Assembly: GCA_016784105.1 (NCBI GenBank)
Contig: JADHVG010000009.1
Location: 1 to 34,826 of the forward strand
DNA: 34,826 nt
Origin: Candidatus Woesearchaeota archaeon
GTDB lineage: Archaea; Nanobdellota; Nanobdellia; Woesearchaeales; GW2011-AR4
Reading direction: 5' to 3'
Positions within the stretch are counted from its first letter, which is position 1; each line of letters begins with the position of its first letter. The notes below the pieces were generated by a model. It saw nothing but the letters and a program-made list of their open reading frames with translations. It had not been told where the DNA came from and ran no database searches. Below, in pieces: positions 16,949-24,495 of this stretch. A program made the translations under genes and the position numbers.

Positions 16949-17599
16949 ATGGCCATATTCTCCTTCGGTAAAAAAGAAAACAAAAAAGAAAGAGGTGCTC
17001 CAGGAAATCCTGTTGACATGATAATGTCCATGAAACAAAGGGGCCTGGATGATAATTCTATTATTGGAGAACTTGAAAAACAAGGATATAATTCTTCACA
17101 GATATTTGATGCAATGAACCAAGGAAATGTACAAGGTTCTGCTCCCGGTCCGATGCCAGATCCAGGAATGCCTTCTCAGGATAATTTTCCACCTTCGCAA
17201 GACATGCCTTTTGATAACATGCCCCCTCCACCCCAACATGCTCCTCCTCCTGAACCACAAGAACCGAGTATAAGCAAGGATCAGATAGAAGAGATAGCAG
17301 AAGCCATCATTGATGAGAAATGGAAAGAGTTTGAGGAAGATGTCCAGAAGATAATTGATTGGAAGAATCAAACAGAAGTTCGCATAACTCAGTTCCAACA
17401 GCACTTAGAAGATCTTTCTAATAACGTTAATAGTTTGCACAAGAATCTTGTTAACAAGATTGATGATTACGATGGAAACATAAAGAATGTTGGTGTCGAA
17501 ATAAAAGCGATGGAAAAAGTTTTCCAGAAAGTGCTTCCTTCTCTTACCGAGAACGTTAATAAGTTGGAAAGATTAAGTAAAGGTCCTAAGAAAAAATAA
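16949..17599 (+). CDS. Proline-rich coiled-coil protein, 216 aa, secretion-associated by context
   Basis: Three parts are visible. Residues 20-55 form a small helical domain with MKQRGLDDNSIIGELEKQGYNSSQIFDAM, which looks like a UBA-like or helical-hairpin module. Residues 58-108 are a Pro/Gln/Met-rich linker. Residues 108-216 form a coiled coil with IEEIAEAIIDEKWKEFEEDVQKI and a C-terminus ERLSKGPKKK. The preceding gene has a related design, so the two may form a heteromer. A GAGGT sequence precedes the ATG, and a TTTATATAGG element lies upstream. Function unknown; context suggests the secretion/pilus block. It ends 1 base from the convergent HD-domain gene. Confidence 0.72.
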   Translation: MAIFSFGKKENKKERGAPGNPVDMIMSMKQRGLDDNSIIGELEKQGYNSSQIFDAMNQGNVQGSAPGPMPDPGMPSQDNFPPSQDMPFDNMPPPPQHAPPPEPQEPSISKDQIEEIAEAIIDEKWKEFEEDVQKIIDWKNQTEVRITQFQQHLEDLSNNVNSLHKNLVNKIDDYDGNIKNVGVEIKAMEKVFQKVLPSLTENVNKLERLSKGPKKK

Positions 17600-17600
17600 G

Positions 17601-18380
17601 TTATTTCTGTTGATAATTAGTTATTAAGTCTTGAAGGTAAGGGACTAATTTTAATGTTCCGAACTGTCCACAATTATCAACAATCTCTGCTAAGGGCAAT
17701 ACATTGTCTATAGTATCATCTATCACTCCCTGAATTCTTTGTTCTTTTGTTCTTCCTTTTTTTGCTTTCATCCCATTTAAAGTTCTGAAGTTTGAAATTC
17801 TATCAGAAACTCTTATCGCTGAAACATTGTATCTTACTCTATCATCTTGGATGTCATATATCCTATTCACTATGTCCAATTTTTTATCTCCGGTATCCAG
17901 ATCAGGGTTGGAGGACACTGGCCTTATGTTAGTTGCAATAGTAGTCCCCTCTTCATGTCCAAACCCTTCCATCATACGCAGATAAACTTCCAATATCCGG
18001 TTAGGATTTTCTTCAAAAGAGTCATGCTTTATCCCACTTAGTGTTGTGAGTATATCGGCTTCAAGTTCTGATAAAACGAATCCTGTCTGGAAAGTGTGTA
18101 CTACATATAAATCTCCATTGTCCCTTTCCTGGCCTTCATGGAATTCATGATAGTTCATTTCCAGGGCTGTTTTCAGTTTTGCTCTGTTTTCTTCTGAGTT
18201 TGCTGCATTTTCTAAGAATAAGTTTCCCGATTCTGCATATACTTGAATAACTTCTGGTATAAGTACTTCTGGACGTTCCGCTTCTTTCCTCACAATTTCT
18301 TCTATATCGTCCAGTCCTGCTTCTAAGGTTTGCACTAAATTAGTTTGTTGATCCTGAGAAATATCCATTCTTAAATCCAT
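17601..18380 (-). CDS. RelA/SpoT-like HD-domain protein (possible alarmone hydrolase)
   Basis: 259 aa. The middle resembles the HD hydrolase domain of RelA/SpoT and MESH1 proteins. GQERDNGDLYVVHTFQTGFVL recalls GQxRxSGxPYxxHP, with His95. TLSGIKHDSFEE supplies His119-Asp120, matching the LLHDxxED motif. VSAIRVSDRISNFRTLNGM matches the KLADRxHNxRTL motif, with Asp193. These are the metal-binding residues of the family. The synthetase domain is absent, so a small hydrolase of (p)ppGpp or another nucleotide is possible; the substrate is not shown by the sequence. It lies downstream of the membrane-protein genes on the same strand. Residues 1-65 are an extra helical region. Confidence 0.75.
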   Translation of the reverse strand: MDLRMDISQDQQTNLVQTLEAGLDDIEEIVRKEAERPEVLIPEVIQVYAESGNLFLENAANSEENRAKLKTALEMNYHEFHEGQERDNGDLYVVHTFQTGFVLSELEADILTTLSGIKHDSFEENPNRILEVYLRMMEGFGHEEGTTIATNIRPVSSNPDLDTGDKKLDIVNRIYDIQDDRVRYNVSAIRVSDRISNFRTLNGMKAKKGRTKEQRIQGVIDDTIDNVLPLAEIVDNCGQFGTLKLVPYLQDLITNYQQK

Positions 18381-18427
18381 ATTAACTTAGAAGTAACACT
18401 ATTTGTTTTAAAAACCTATGTGAATCA

Positions 18428-18931
18428 TCACATCTGTTTCGATGCCAATAATCCAACAGTAAACACAGCTACCAGAAATATTAGTATCATACCTAAAAAG
18501 TTTGGATGGAATATTATGGTAGAGGTTTTACTATAATCTTCTCCGGTTTCCGGAACCTCTACATTAGCTCTTAGGGTAGTCAAGGTTCCAACTATCAAAG
18601 CCACAACCAACACCACAACTATTATGTATTTCAGAGACGGGTTGTCTAAGCCCCAGGAACCGGTTCCTAATGAATTAGATGCTATAGAGATTATGGCTGC
18701 AAAAACCAAGATAACAGCTAAAATTGGAGCTACTTGTTTTACCACTAAGGTTGCAATGTTTGACATAACAACAAAGAATGCTATAACAACTCCTATCAGC
18801 GCATATATAATGTTATTTCCTCCAAGAGTTTTTGTGTATGTCAACATTGCATACACTAAAAGCCATACAAAAAGGAACACAAAAATAACAGAAAAATTTT
18901 GTAATGCAGTAACATCAAGAAACGTCGCCAT
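18428..18931 (-). CDS. Small membrane protein, 4-5 helices (paralogue 1 of 3)
   Basis: 167 aa, almost entirely hydrophobic, with segments at about 8-30, 38-65, 68-88, 100-120 and 145-165. It shares the N-terminal pattern of the next two upstream genes: a hydrophobic run, an aromatic/Leu-rich helix, then a Gly-containing turn (FLFVWLLVYAMLTYTKTLGG). I do not recognise a named family. The gap to the upstream membrane-protein gene is only 2 bases, so they are co-transcribed. It is the most divergent of the three. Confidence 0.75.
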   Translation of the reverse strand: MATFLDVTALQNFSVIFVFLFVWLLVYAMLTYTKTLGGNNIIYALIGVVIAFFVVMSNIATLVVKQVAPILAVILVFAAIISIASNSLGTGSWGLDNPSLKYIIVVVLVVALIVGTLTTLRANVEVPETGEDYSKTSTIIFHPNFLGMILIFLVAVFTVGLLASKQM

Positions 18932-18933
18932 TT

Positions 18934-19533
18934 TTATTTGTTAAATAGTTTACCAAAGTCCATACCAATACGCTTCATTCCACCAAGTTTTTCTCTTTCG
19001 GAATCTCCACCGGTAACAAAAGCTATTATGACTCCAAACACTACGATCATGATAAATATTGCTAATGCATCAGAACCAAACATGTTCTCTAACCAACCAT
19101 CAAAACCGTTTGCGTACCAACCAGCGGAACTTCCGAAGATAATTATTATGGATACTATTGAGAAGAAAGCCACCCATCCAGGCATAGACATTCCAAGATG
19201 AATCTTATCGTGTCCGAAAACTCCTATGAGGATCATCAAAGCTATTACTCCTACTGTAACTAATCCTACTGATGGTAAGGCTGCGTTAATAACTAATACC
19301 GGATCATAGCCCGCAGGTAAGTCCCCAGTTATGTGAGGGATAACAACAATAAGCCCGAATATCATTGCAATAGCAGTGTTCATATTTCTTCTTTCTTCAC
19401 CGAATATTGCTGATTTTTCTAATACTGCAAAAATAATTGTAAATATAAGCAAGAACGGCAACAATACATCCATTAGACCCCATCTTGAAAGAGATCTTCC
19501 GAATTCCTCTAAAACAAAATTATTGCTTGCCAT
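18934..19533 (-). CDS. Membrane protein (paralogue 2 of 3), 199 aa
   Basis: The N-terminus LSRWGLMDVLLPFLLIFTIIFAVLEKSAIFGEERRNMNTAIAMI is clearly related to that of the upstream gene (DVVLPFLLVFTVVFALLERTKVFG). Five hydrophobic helices follow. No enzymatic motif was seen. Proteins of this shape occur in DPANN genomes near pilus or secretion genes, but their role is not established. It sits between the two related membrane-protein genes on the minus strand. It may form a hetero-oligomeric membrane complex with them (inference). Confidence 0.78.
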   Translation of the reverse strand: MASNNFVLEEFGRSLSRWGLMDVLLPFLLIFTIIFAVLEKSAIFGEERRNMNTAIAMIFGLIVVIPHITGDLPAGYDPVLVINAALPSVGLVTVGVIALMILIGVFGHDKIHLGMSMPGWVAFFSIVSIIIIFGSSAGWYANGFDGWLENMFGSDALAIFIMIVVFGVIIAFVTGGDSEREKLGGMKRIGMDFGKLFNK

Positions 19534-19567
19534 ATGTCTTTTTTGATTTTTTTGTTTTTAAACTTTG

Positions 19568-20119
19568 CTAATGTGATTCTGATTTAGGAGCTTTCCTATC
19601 TTGTGTTACAAAAACCACGAACAAAACTATTAATATTAACAGGATTACTGATCCAACAACTTCTCCTTTGCTTGATCCGCTTAAGAACCCGAAAGTGTCT
19701 TCTAACAGGTTAACCGCATCCAGAAATATAAATGCCAGAACAATGAACACTATTGTCATGAATGCTGTTTTCCAGCCTCCTTCAAGAAAGACTGCTTGTT
19801 CTTTTTCCTGAAAGAAAGACCCTACCAATAATAAGAATAGCACAACTCCAAAAAGTAAAACTACAAAATTAGATGATACGGTGGTTATTATCTCCACTAA
19901 TCTCGAAGATGCAACAACCAGAAATGCAATAACAAAAGCAGTGATTGAGTTTAGGTTTTTTTTTGTGTATTTCTTTCCTTCTATTTCTTCAACTCCAAAA
20001 ACCTTGGTTCTTTCTAATAATGCGAAAACAACCGTGAAAACAAGTAAGAAGGGAAGCACTACGTCAAATACTCCTATCTGTCCAAAAAAGTCTAATATCT
20101 CTCTAAATGGTGTCGCCAT
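19568..20119 (-). CDS. Membrane protein (paralogue 3 of 3), 183 aa
   Basis: First gene of the three-gene membrane-protein operon. The N-terminal motif GVFDVVLPFLLVFTVVFALLERTKVFG is shared with the next gene. After it comes a polar insert (EEIEGKKYTKKNLNS) and four more hydrophobic segments, ending in a charged tail KAPKSESH. The promoter lies in the AT-rich gap shared with the divergent translin gene (20120-20227). Function unknown. Confidence 0.78.
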   Translation of the reverse strand: MATPFREILDFFGQIGVFDVVLPFLLVFTVVFALLERTKVFGVEEIEGKKYTKKNLNSITAFVIAFLVVASSRLVEIITTVSSNFVVLLFGVVLFLLLVGSFFQEKEQAVFLEGGWKTAFMTIVFIVLAFIFLDAVNLLEDTFGFLSGSSKGEVVGSVILLILIVLFVVFVTQDRKAPKSESH

Positions 20120-20196
20120 CTTTTTTAAGTAAAATTATTCGAATTATAATATATAAAGGTTTCGAAAATTACTATTTAAGTTCTTAAATCAAAAAG

Positions 20197-20205
20197 CTTT
20201 ATAAA
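20197..20205 (+). promoter_or_regulatory. TATA box of the translin-aspS operon
   Basis: CTTTATAAA ends 23 bases before the ATG at 20228, again the spacing expected for a leaderless transcript. Confidence 0.6.
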
Positions 20206-20227
20206 ACAGATATTATTTCAAAGGATT

Positions 20228-20800
20228 ATGTTAAACAAAAAAGAATTTATCAAAATAAGGAAAGAACTTAGTGATTCTGATAGTAAAAGAGAAGATATCA
20301 TACAAAAATCCCGAATTATTATCCAAGTATCTAAAAAGATAATTTATGCTTTGCATAGGGGAGATTTAAAGTCTGCTTCATCCTACGTTAAAGATATCGA
20401 AAAAGGCAAAAAGGAATTAGAAAAAATAGATACTTCTCTTGATACTAGTATCAACAAGGTTGCTTTTCAGGAATATGCGGAAGCTCTTTGTTATTATCAT
20501 TTTGTTAAATCTGGAAAGGTTCCTACTGCAACTTCCTTAAAGTTAGATAGTGAAAGTTATTTGCTTGGATTGTGTGATCTAACTGGAGAATTAATGAGGA
20601 AAGCTGTTAATGATGTTATTAAGAAAAATTACAAGTCTGCTTTAGAAATAAAAGAACTTGTTGAAGAGATTTATGGTGAGTTCTTGGAATTTAATTTACG
20701 AAATTCTGAGTTGCGTAAAAAATCTGACCAGATAAAATGGAATCTTAAGAAATTAGAAGATGTTGTTTTTGATCTTAAGATTAAAGGAATGTTAAAATGA
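20228..20800 (+). CDS. Translin-family RNA/ssDNA-binding protein
   Basis: 190-aa all-helical protein of the archaeal translin family (COG2178 type). Characteristic stretches are KVAFQEYAEALCYYHFVKSGKVP, LLGLCDLTGELMRKAVNDV and LRNSELRKKSDQIKWNLKKLEDVVFDLK. These match conserved regions of eukaryotic translin/TRAX and archaeal homologues, which form barrel-shaped octamers and bind or cleave RNA. TRAX-type catalytic Glu residues can be suspected in the FQEYAEA and DLTGEL segments, but nuclease activity is not proven by the sequence. Its stop overlaps the aspS start as ATGA, so the two are an operon. Confidence 0.9.
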   Translation: MLNKKEFIKIRKELSDSDSKREDIIQKSRIIIQVSKKIIYALHRGDLKSASSYVKDIEKGKKELEKIDTSLDTSINKVAFQEYAEALCYYHFVKSGKVPTATSLKLDSESYLLGLCDLTGELMRKAVNDVIKKNYKSALEIKELVEEIYGEFLEFNLRNSELRKKSDQIKWNLKKLEDVVFDLKIKGMLK

Positions 20801-22554
20801 GTTATAGAACACATAACTGTAATGAGCTTAGGAATTCTCATATTGGTAAGTCTGTTGAGCTAGCTGGTTGGGTTCAGTCACCAAGGGACCACGGAGGGAT
20901 TATTTTTATTGACTTAAGGGATAGGTATGGTTTAACACAAATAATTTTTGATCCGGAAGATTGTAAGGAAGCTCACAAAGCTGCCGAACATTTAAGGAGA
21001 GAAGACGTTATTGCTGTTAAAGGAAAAGTTAGGGCTAGGGGCGAAGGTCTAGAAAATCCTAATCTGGATACTGGTGCAATTGAAGTTCTTGTTGAAACTT
21101 TAGATATTTTACACAAAGCAGAAACTCCCCCAATTGAAGTTGAGGATCGAGTTGAAGCTAGTGAAGATTTAAGGTTGAAGTATCGTTATCTTGATCTTAG
21201 AAGGCCTAAGATGCAGAAGCATTTGCTTATTAGACATAAGGCCGCACAAGCCGCTAGAGCTTATCTTAATAGTAATAGTTTTTTGGAAATAGAAACTCCC
21301 ATTCTTGTTCGTTCAACTCCGGAAGGTGCTAGAGATTATGTTGTTCCTTCTCGTGTTAATCCTGGTAAGTTTTATGCTTTACCCCAAAGCCCTCAAATTT
21401 ACAAACAGCTCCTTATGGCTAGTGGTTGTGACAGGTATTACCAATTTGCTCGCTGTTTACGTGATGAAGATCTTCGTGCTGATCGTCAACCGGAACACAC
21501 TCAAATTGATTTGGAGATGAGTTTTGTGCATTCAGAAGATGTTTTGCAGCTTGTTGAGGGAATGTACAAAAACATGATGAAAGAAGTTCTTAATGTTAAT
21601 ATTAAGGAAGCTTTCCCAAGAATTTCTCACAAAGAATCCCTAGCTAAGTATGGAACTGATAAGCCTGATCTTCGTTTTGGTCTGGAATTTATTGATCTAA
21701 CTAATGAGGTTGAGAAGTGTGATTTCAAAGTATTTAGTGGTGCTGAATCCGTTAAGTGTATCAACCCCCCAGATAAGTTCTCCAGAAATGAGATTGATGC
21801 CATGATTAAGTTTGCACAATCTGTTGGAGCAAAAGGTCTAGCTTGGATGAGAGTTACTGATAAAGGTCTGGAAAGCAATATCGCAAAATTCTTTTCTGAT
21901 GACATTCAAAAAGAAATTTTGAAAAAAACAAAAGCTAAACCAGGAAGTATTTTGTTTTTTGTTGCTGATAATGCTAAAGATACAAACAATGTTTTGAGTA
22001 AGGTTAGGATAGAAACTGCTAACAAACTGGGGTTAATAAAAAAAGATGATTTCAAGTTTTGTTGGGTAGTAGATTTCCCAATTTTTGAATATGATCACGA
22101 TAATGAGAAATGGGAAGCTTCCCATCACATCTTTACTGCTCCAAAAAAAGAGCATCTTGAATTTTTGGAGAAAAGTCCTGAAAAAGTTGAAGCTGATTTG
22201 TATGATTTAGTGTTGAATGGTCTGGAACTTGGTTCTGGTTCCATCAGAGAAACTGATCCTTCTGTACAGGAAAGAGTCATGAAAGTGATTGGTTTATCTA
22301 AAGAAGAAGTTCAGAAGAAATTTGGTTTTCTCATGGAAGCATTCAAGTACGGAACTCCCCCCCATGGAGGAATTGGCCTGGGTTTTGATAGAATAGTAGC
22401 TTTAATGTGCGGTTACAATGACATTCGTGAAGTCATGGCTTTTCCTAAGAACAAGAACGCTGAGTGTCCGATGGATAACTCACCAGGAGATATAGATGCT
22501 GCACAACTAAAAGAGTTGCACATCAAGACTGATATTGTGAAGAAGAAAGATTAA
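20797..22554 (+). CDS. aspS: Aspartyl-tRNA synthetase, bacterial type
   Basis: Class IIb synthetase charging tRNA-Asp. At 585 aa it has the long bacterial architecture: an N-terminal OB anticodon-binding domain (SVELAGWVQSPRDHGGIIFIDLRDRYG), motif 2 LRDEDLRADRQPEHTQIDLE, the bacterial GAD insertion between motifs 2 and 3 (about residues 290-415), and a C-terminus with GIGLGFDRIVAL (motif 3) and PGDIDAAQLKELHIK, the bacterial end signature. Archaeal-type AspRS is about 430 aa and lacks the insertion. Horizontal acquisition from bacteria is therefore likely (inference). Whether it is discriminating or also makes Asp-tRNA-Asn cannot be seen here. Confidence 0.96.
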   Translation: MSYRTHNCNELRNSHIGKSVELAGWVQSPRDHGGIIFIDLRDRYGLTQIIFDPEDCKEAHKAAEHLRREDVIAVKGKVRARGEGLENPNLDTGAIEVLVETLDILHKAETPPIEVEDRVEASEDLRLKYRYLDLRRPKMQKHLLIRHKAAQAARAYLNSNSFLEIETPILVRSTPEGARDYVVPSRVNPGKFYALPQSPQIYKQLLMASGCDRYYQFARCLRDEDLRADRQPEHTQIDLEMSFVHSEDVLQLVEGMYKNMMKEVLNVNIKEAFPRISHKESLAKYGTDKPDLRFGLEFIDLTNEVEKCDFKVFSGAESVKCINPPDKFSRNEIDAMIKFAQSVGAKGLAWMRVTDKGLESNIAKFFSDDIQKEILKKTKAKPGSILFFVADNAKDTNNVLSKVRIETANKLGLIKKDDFKFCWVVDFPIFEYDHDNEKWEASHHIFTAPKKEHLEFLEKSPEKVEADLYDLVLNGLELGSGSIRETDPSVQERVMKVIGLSKEEVQKKFGFLMEAFKYGTPPHGGIGLGFDRIVALMCGYNDIREVMAFPKNKNAECPMDNSPGDIDAAQLKELHIKTDIVKKKD

Positions 22555-22640
22555 TTCTTAGTTAATTTTAGTAAGCACTGGACATCTTCGCGTGAGGCTT
22601 ATAAATGATTTAATCTAATTAATTCTATAAAAAACAAAAC

Positions 22641-22677
22641 CTTTATAAAAAATTCTTACTATTCTTACAAGTAAGAA
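22641..22677 (+). promoter_or_regulatory. Promoter and probable operator of the AbrB-MazF pair
   Basis: A TATA box CTTTATAAAA (22641-22650) is followed directly by TTCTTAC at 22653-22659, TTCTTAC again at 22662-22668, and the inverted copy GTAAGAA at 22671-22677. The nine-base phase and the inverted third copy over the transcription start look like a binding site for the AbrB-type antitoxin, allowing autorepression. Confidence 0.65.
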
Positions 22678-22696
22678 ATAATGAAGGTGATGTGAA

Positions 22697-22945
22697 ATGG
22701 CAATAATTGAGATTAAAAGTGCAACCATAACTGGAAAAGGTCAAATAGCAATTCCAAGAAACATGAGAAAGCTTAAAGGATTCAAGACTGGATCAAAAAT
22801 TGCCATAATGGCTTTTGAAGACCATGTCGAATTAAGACCTTTGGAGCAAGTAAGCGAAAAACTAGAAACTGCTGTTGCAAGTGAAAAATCTCTAGAAAAA
22901 GATTGGAACAGTAAAGAGGATGATAAAGCGTGGAAAAACTTGTGA
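22697..22945 (+). CDS. AbrB/MazE-family antitoxin
   Basis: 82 aa. The N-terminal 45 residues form a swapped-hairpin AbrB/SpoVT domain, with the signature TITGKGQIAIPRNMRKLKGFKTGSKIAI. The C-terminal part (residues 50-82) is acidic and probably unfolded until it wraps around the toxin. A GGTGA Shine-Dalgarno precedes the ATG. The stop lies inside the start of the toxin gene (16-base overlap), the usual coupling in such modules. It should neutralise the toxin and bind the operator at 22653-22677. Confidence 0.9.
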   Translation: MAIIEIKSATITGKGQIAIPRNMRKLKGFKTGSKIAIMAFEDHVELRPLEQVSEKLETAVASEKSLEKDWNSKEDDKAWKNL

Positions 22946-23262
22946 AGGGAGATGTTGTTGTTCTGCCATTCCCTTTTTCGGATTTAAGTAGCTCAAAGAA
23001 AAGACCTGCATTAGTTGCTACAAACCTAGAAGGAAATGACTTAATCCTGTGCCAGATTACAAGTAAAAACAAAAAAGATAATTATTCAATAATGCTAAAA
23101 GATGTCGATTTCAAAAAAGGTGGCTTAAACCTCACCAGCAAGATAAGACCCAATCGCTTATTCACCGCTGATAAATCTATAATCTCTTACAAAATCGGCA
23201 CGCTTAAGGAACCCAAAATTAAAGAAATTGAAACAGCCCTCATCAAAATTTTCAAAAAATAA
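22930..23262 (+). CDS. MazF/PemK-family toxin
   Basis: 110-aa endoribonuclease toxin. The N-terminus KGDVVVLPFPFSDLSSSKKRPALVA is the classic PemK-like barrel start, and the C-terminal KIRPNRLFTADKSIISYKIGTL carries the conserved region before the last helix. The start is GTG: either 22930, with GAGG 10 bases upstream, or 22942, with a GTGA overlap of the antitoxin stop. I chose the first because of the GAGG. As a member of this family it would cleave mRNA at specific sites when the antitoxin is degraded. Confidence 0.9.
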   Translation: MEKLVKGDVVVLPFPFSDLSSSKKRPALVATNLEGNDLILCQITSKNKKDNYSIMLKDVDFKKGGLNLTSKIRPNRLFTADKSIISYKIGTLKEPKIKEIETALIKIFKK

Positions 23263-23574
23263 TTCGGAAAAGTTCTCCTAACACATTTTAAACATCCATT
23301 ACATAACTTTCTTACATAAAGTTCGTTTAAAAGTTGTTACATGTTCGTTCGTGCCGCTTCTTCATTATGGTTTTTCCTCTTGCGAGGTCTCTACATTACT
23401 TTCACATAATCTTATGAATGCGAACTACAAAGTAATTCCCATAACGAGAGATTATATGGTTCGCTTACGCTCAACCTAACTTTTTTCTATAAATTTTAGA
23501 ATTGAGAATGTGTGGGTTACTTGAATGTTAAATATAAAAACTTAAAAAGAATATACTACCTATATTGTAGATTC
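23263..23574. other. Gene-free segment at the left edge of the island
   Basis: No convincing gene in these 312 bases. It holds several repeat elements that recur near 26170-26514: GGAAAAGTTC (23266-23275), TAACACATTTTA (23279-23290), GTTCGTGCCGC (23347-23357), and a 17-bp element at 23504-23520. TTCG-containing words are frequent. It looks like the boundary of a mobile or formerly mobile region. Confidence 0.6.
23504..23520 (+). repeat. Inverted repeat, left copy (17 bp)
   Basis: GAGAATGTGTGGGTTAC, repeated exactly in inverted orientation at 26171-26187 about 2.65 kb away. A related copy with TGTGTGGGTTGC is at 26435-26446 in direct orientation. The two exact copies bracket the five-gene plus-strand group and the small basic gene. 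Confidence 0.8.
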
Positions 23575-24309
23575 ATGGAAAATATTTTAGCAATTATTGG
23601 ATTTGGTATATTAATTGGTTCTTGTATAAGGATTTTTAAATTCATAAGACATAAACTTTGGCTGTACTTGCCTTTGTTTTTGATAGGAGGCATACTAATC
23701 AGTATTGGATTCGCTTGGATGTTTGGAGCAAGTGCAGGATGGGCTGGTGGAATGGCTTGGGGATTTGCTGGATTAATAGCCATAGCTTATCAAAGTTATT
23801 TAGAAAATAAAAACAAAAAGAAGAAAGAGCCAAAATTTAAAATAAATAAACATAAGCGACTGGTAATTATCTTAATAGGATTTATAGTCTTAAGTATAGG
23901 TGGAACTTTATATCTTATTTATTCTCCAGTTAATGAAGAAGATTATCCAATAGTTGATGAACTTCTTAAAAGCCAAGAATACCTTTTTGTAGGATTAGAA
24001 GAATCTGAAATACCCTATCAAATTCAATTAGACGTATCTTCTTCTGGAATAAACCTAGACGTCTACATATTGCCAAAGGCTTCAGATCGTATGGTCTTTC
24101 AACGAAATCCAAAATTTAATGCATATCAGAATTGTTATCAGGAATTAAAAAGTAAAATAAGTTTCAGCTGTAATATAACTGGAGGAGGGATTATTGTATC
24201 CAATCCCACCAATTCTGATGGATTTTTTTCCTTAGATGTTAAAGATAATGGGTATGTAAAAAATCAAAATAGTGTTAGGACAATAGAAGCTTATGGAAGT
24301 ATAAAGTGA
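23575..24309 (+). CDS. Membrane protein with exposed C-terminal domain, 244 aa
   Basis: Four hydrophobic helices at about residues 2-18, 30-50, 52-72 and 96-115, with a Lys-rich cytoplasmic loop between the third and fourth (KNKKKKEPKFKINKHKR). The last 130 residues form a soluble, mostly beta domain with QIQLDVSSSGINLDVYILP, likely on the outside. I do not recognise the family. The upstream in-frame GTG at 23512 lies inside the inverted repeat, so I prefer ATG 23575 (MENILAIIGF). First gene of the island. Confidence 0.7.
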   Translation: MENILAIIGFGILIGSCIRIFKFIRHKLWLYLPLFLIGGILISIGFAWMFGASAGWAGGMAWGFAGLIAIAYQSYLENKNKKKKEPKFKINKHKRLVIILIGFIVLSIGGTLYLIYSPVNEEDYPIVDELLKSQEYLFVGLEESEIPYQIQLDVSSSGINLDVYILPKASDRMVFQRNPKFNAYQNCYQELKSKISFSCNITGGGIIVSNPTNSDGFFSLDVKDNGYVKNQNSVRTIEAYGSIK

Positions 24310-24354
24310 AAATTTATATACTCTTTTATACCATTTTGTTATGGGGTGAAGCAT

Positions 24355-24483
24355 ATGACATACAAAATGTGCAAAATTTGTGGGAAGAAGTTGAGGAAGA
24401 AAAAGGTATATGACCCAATAATTAAAGGCAAATTGGTATTTAAGACTTATTGCCCGCATTGCAATCCAAACATGATCCTGTAA
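24355..24483 (+). CDS. Small zinc-ribbon protein, 42 aa
   Basis: Two Cys pairs, MCKICGKK at residues 5-12 and YCPHCNP at 32-38, form a complete zinc ribbon with a basic linker (KKLRKKKVYDP). GGGGTGA precedes the ATG at a good Shine-Dalgarno distance, and a TTTATATAC element lies just after the previous stop. Such mini ribbons bind nucleic acid or a protein partner. It is followed after 12 bases by the HNH gene, so they are probably co-transcribed. Confidence 0.7.
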   Translation: MTYKMCKICGKKLRKKKVYDPIIKGKLVFKTYCPHCNPNMIL

Positions 24484-24495
24484 GTAATATGAAGA

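Noticed and set aside
23512-23574. GTG start for the island membrane protein
   Set aside because: It lies inside the inverted repeat and adds a polar, non-membrane-like head; ATG 23575 begins directly at a hydrophobic helix.
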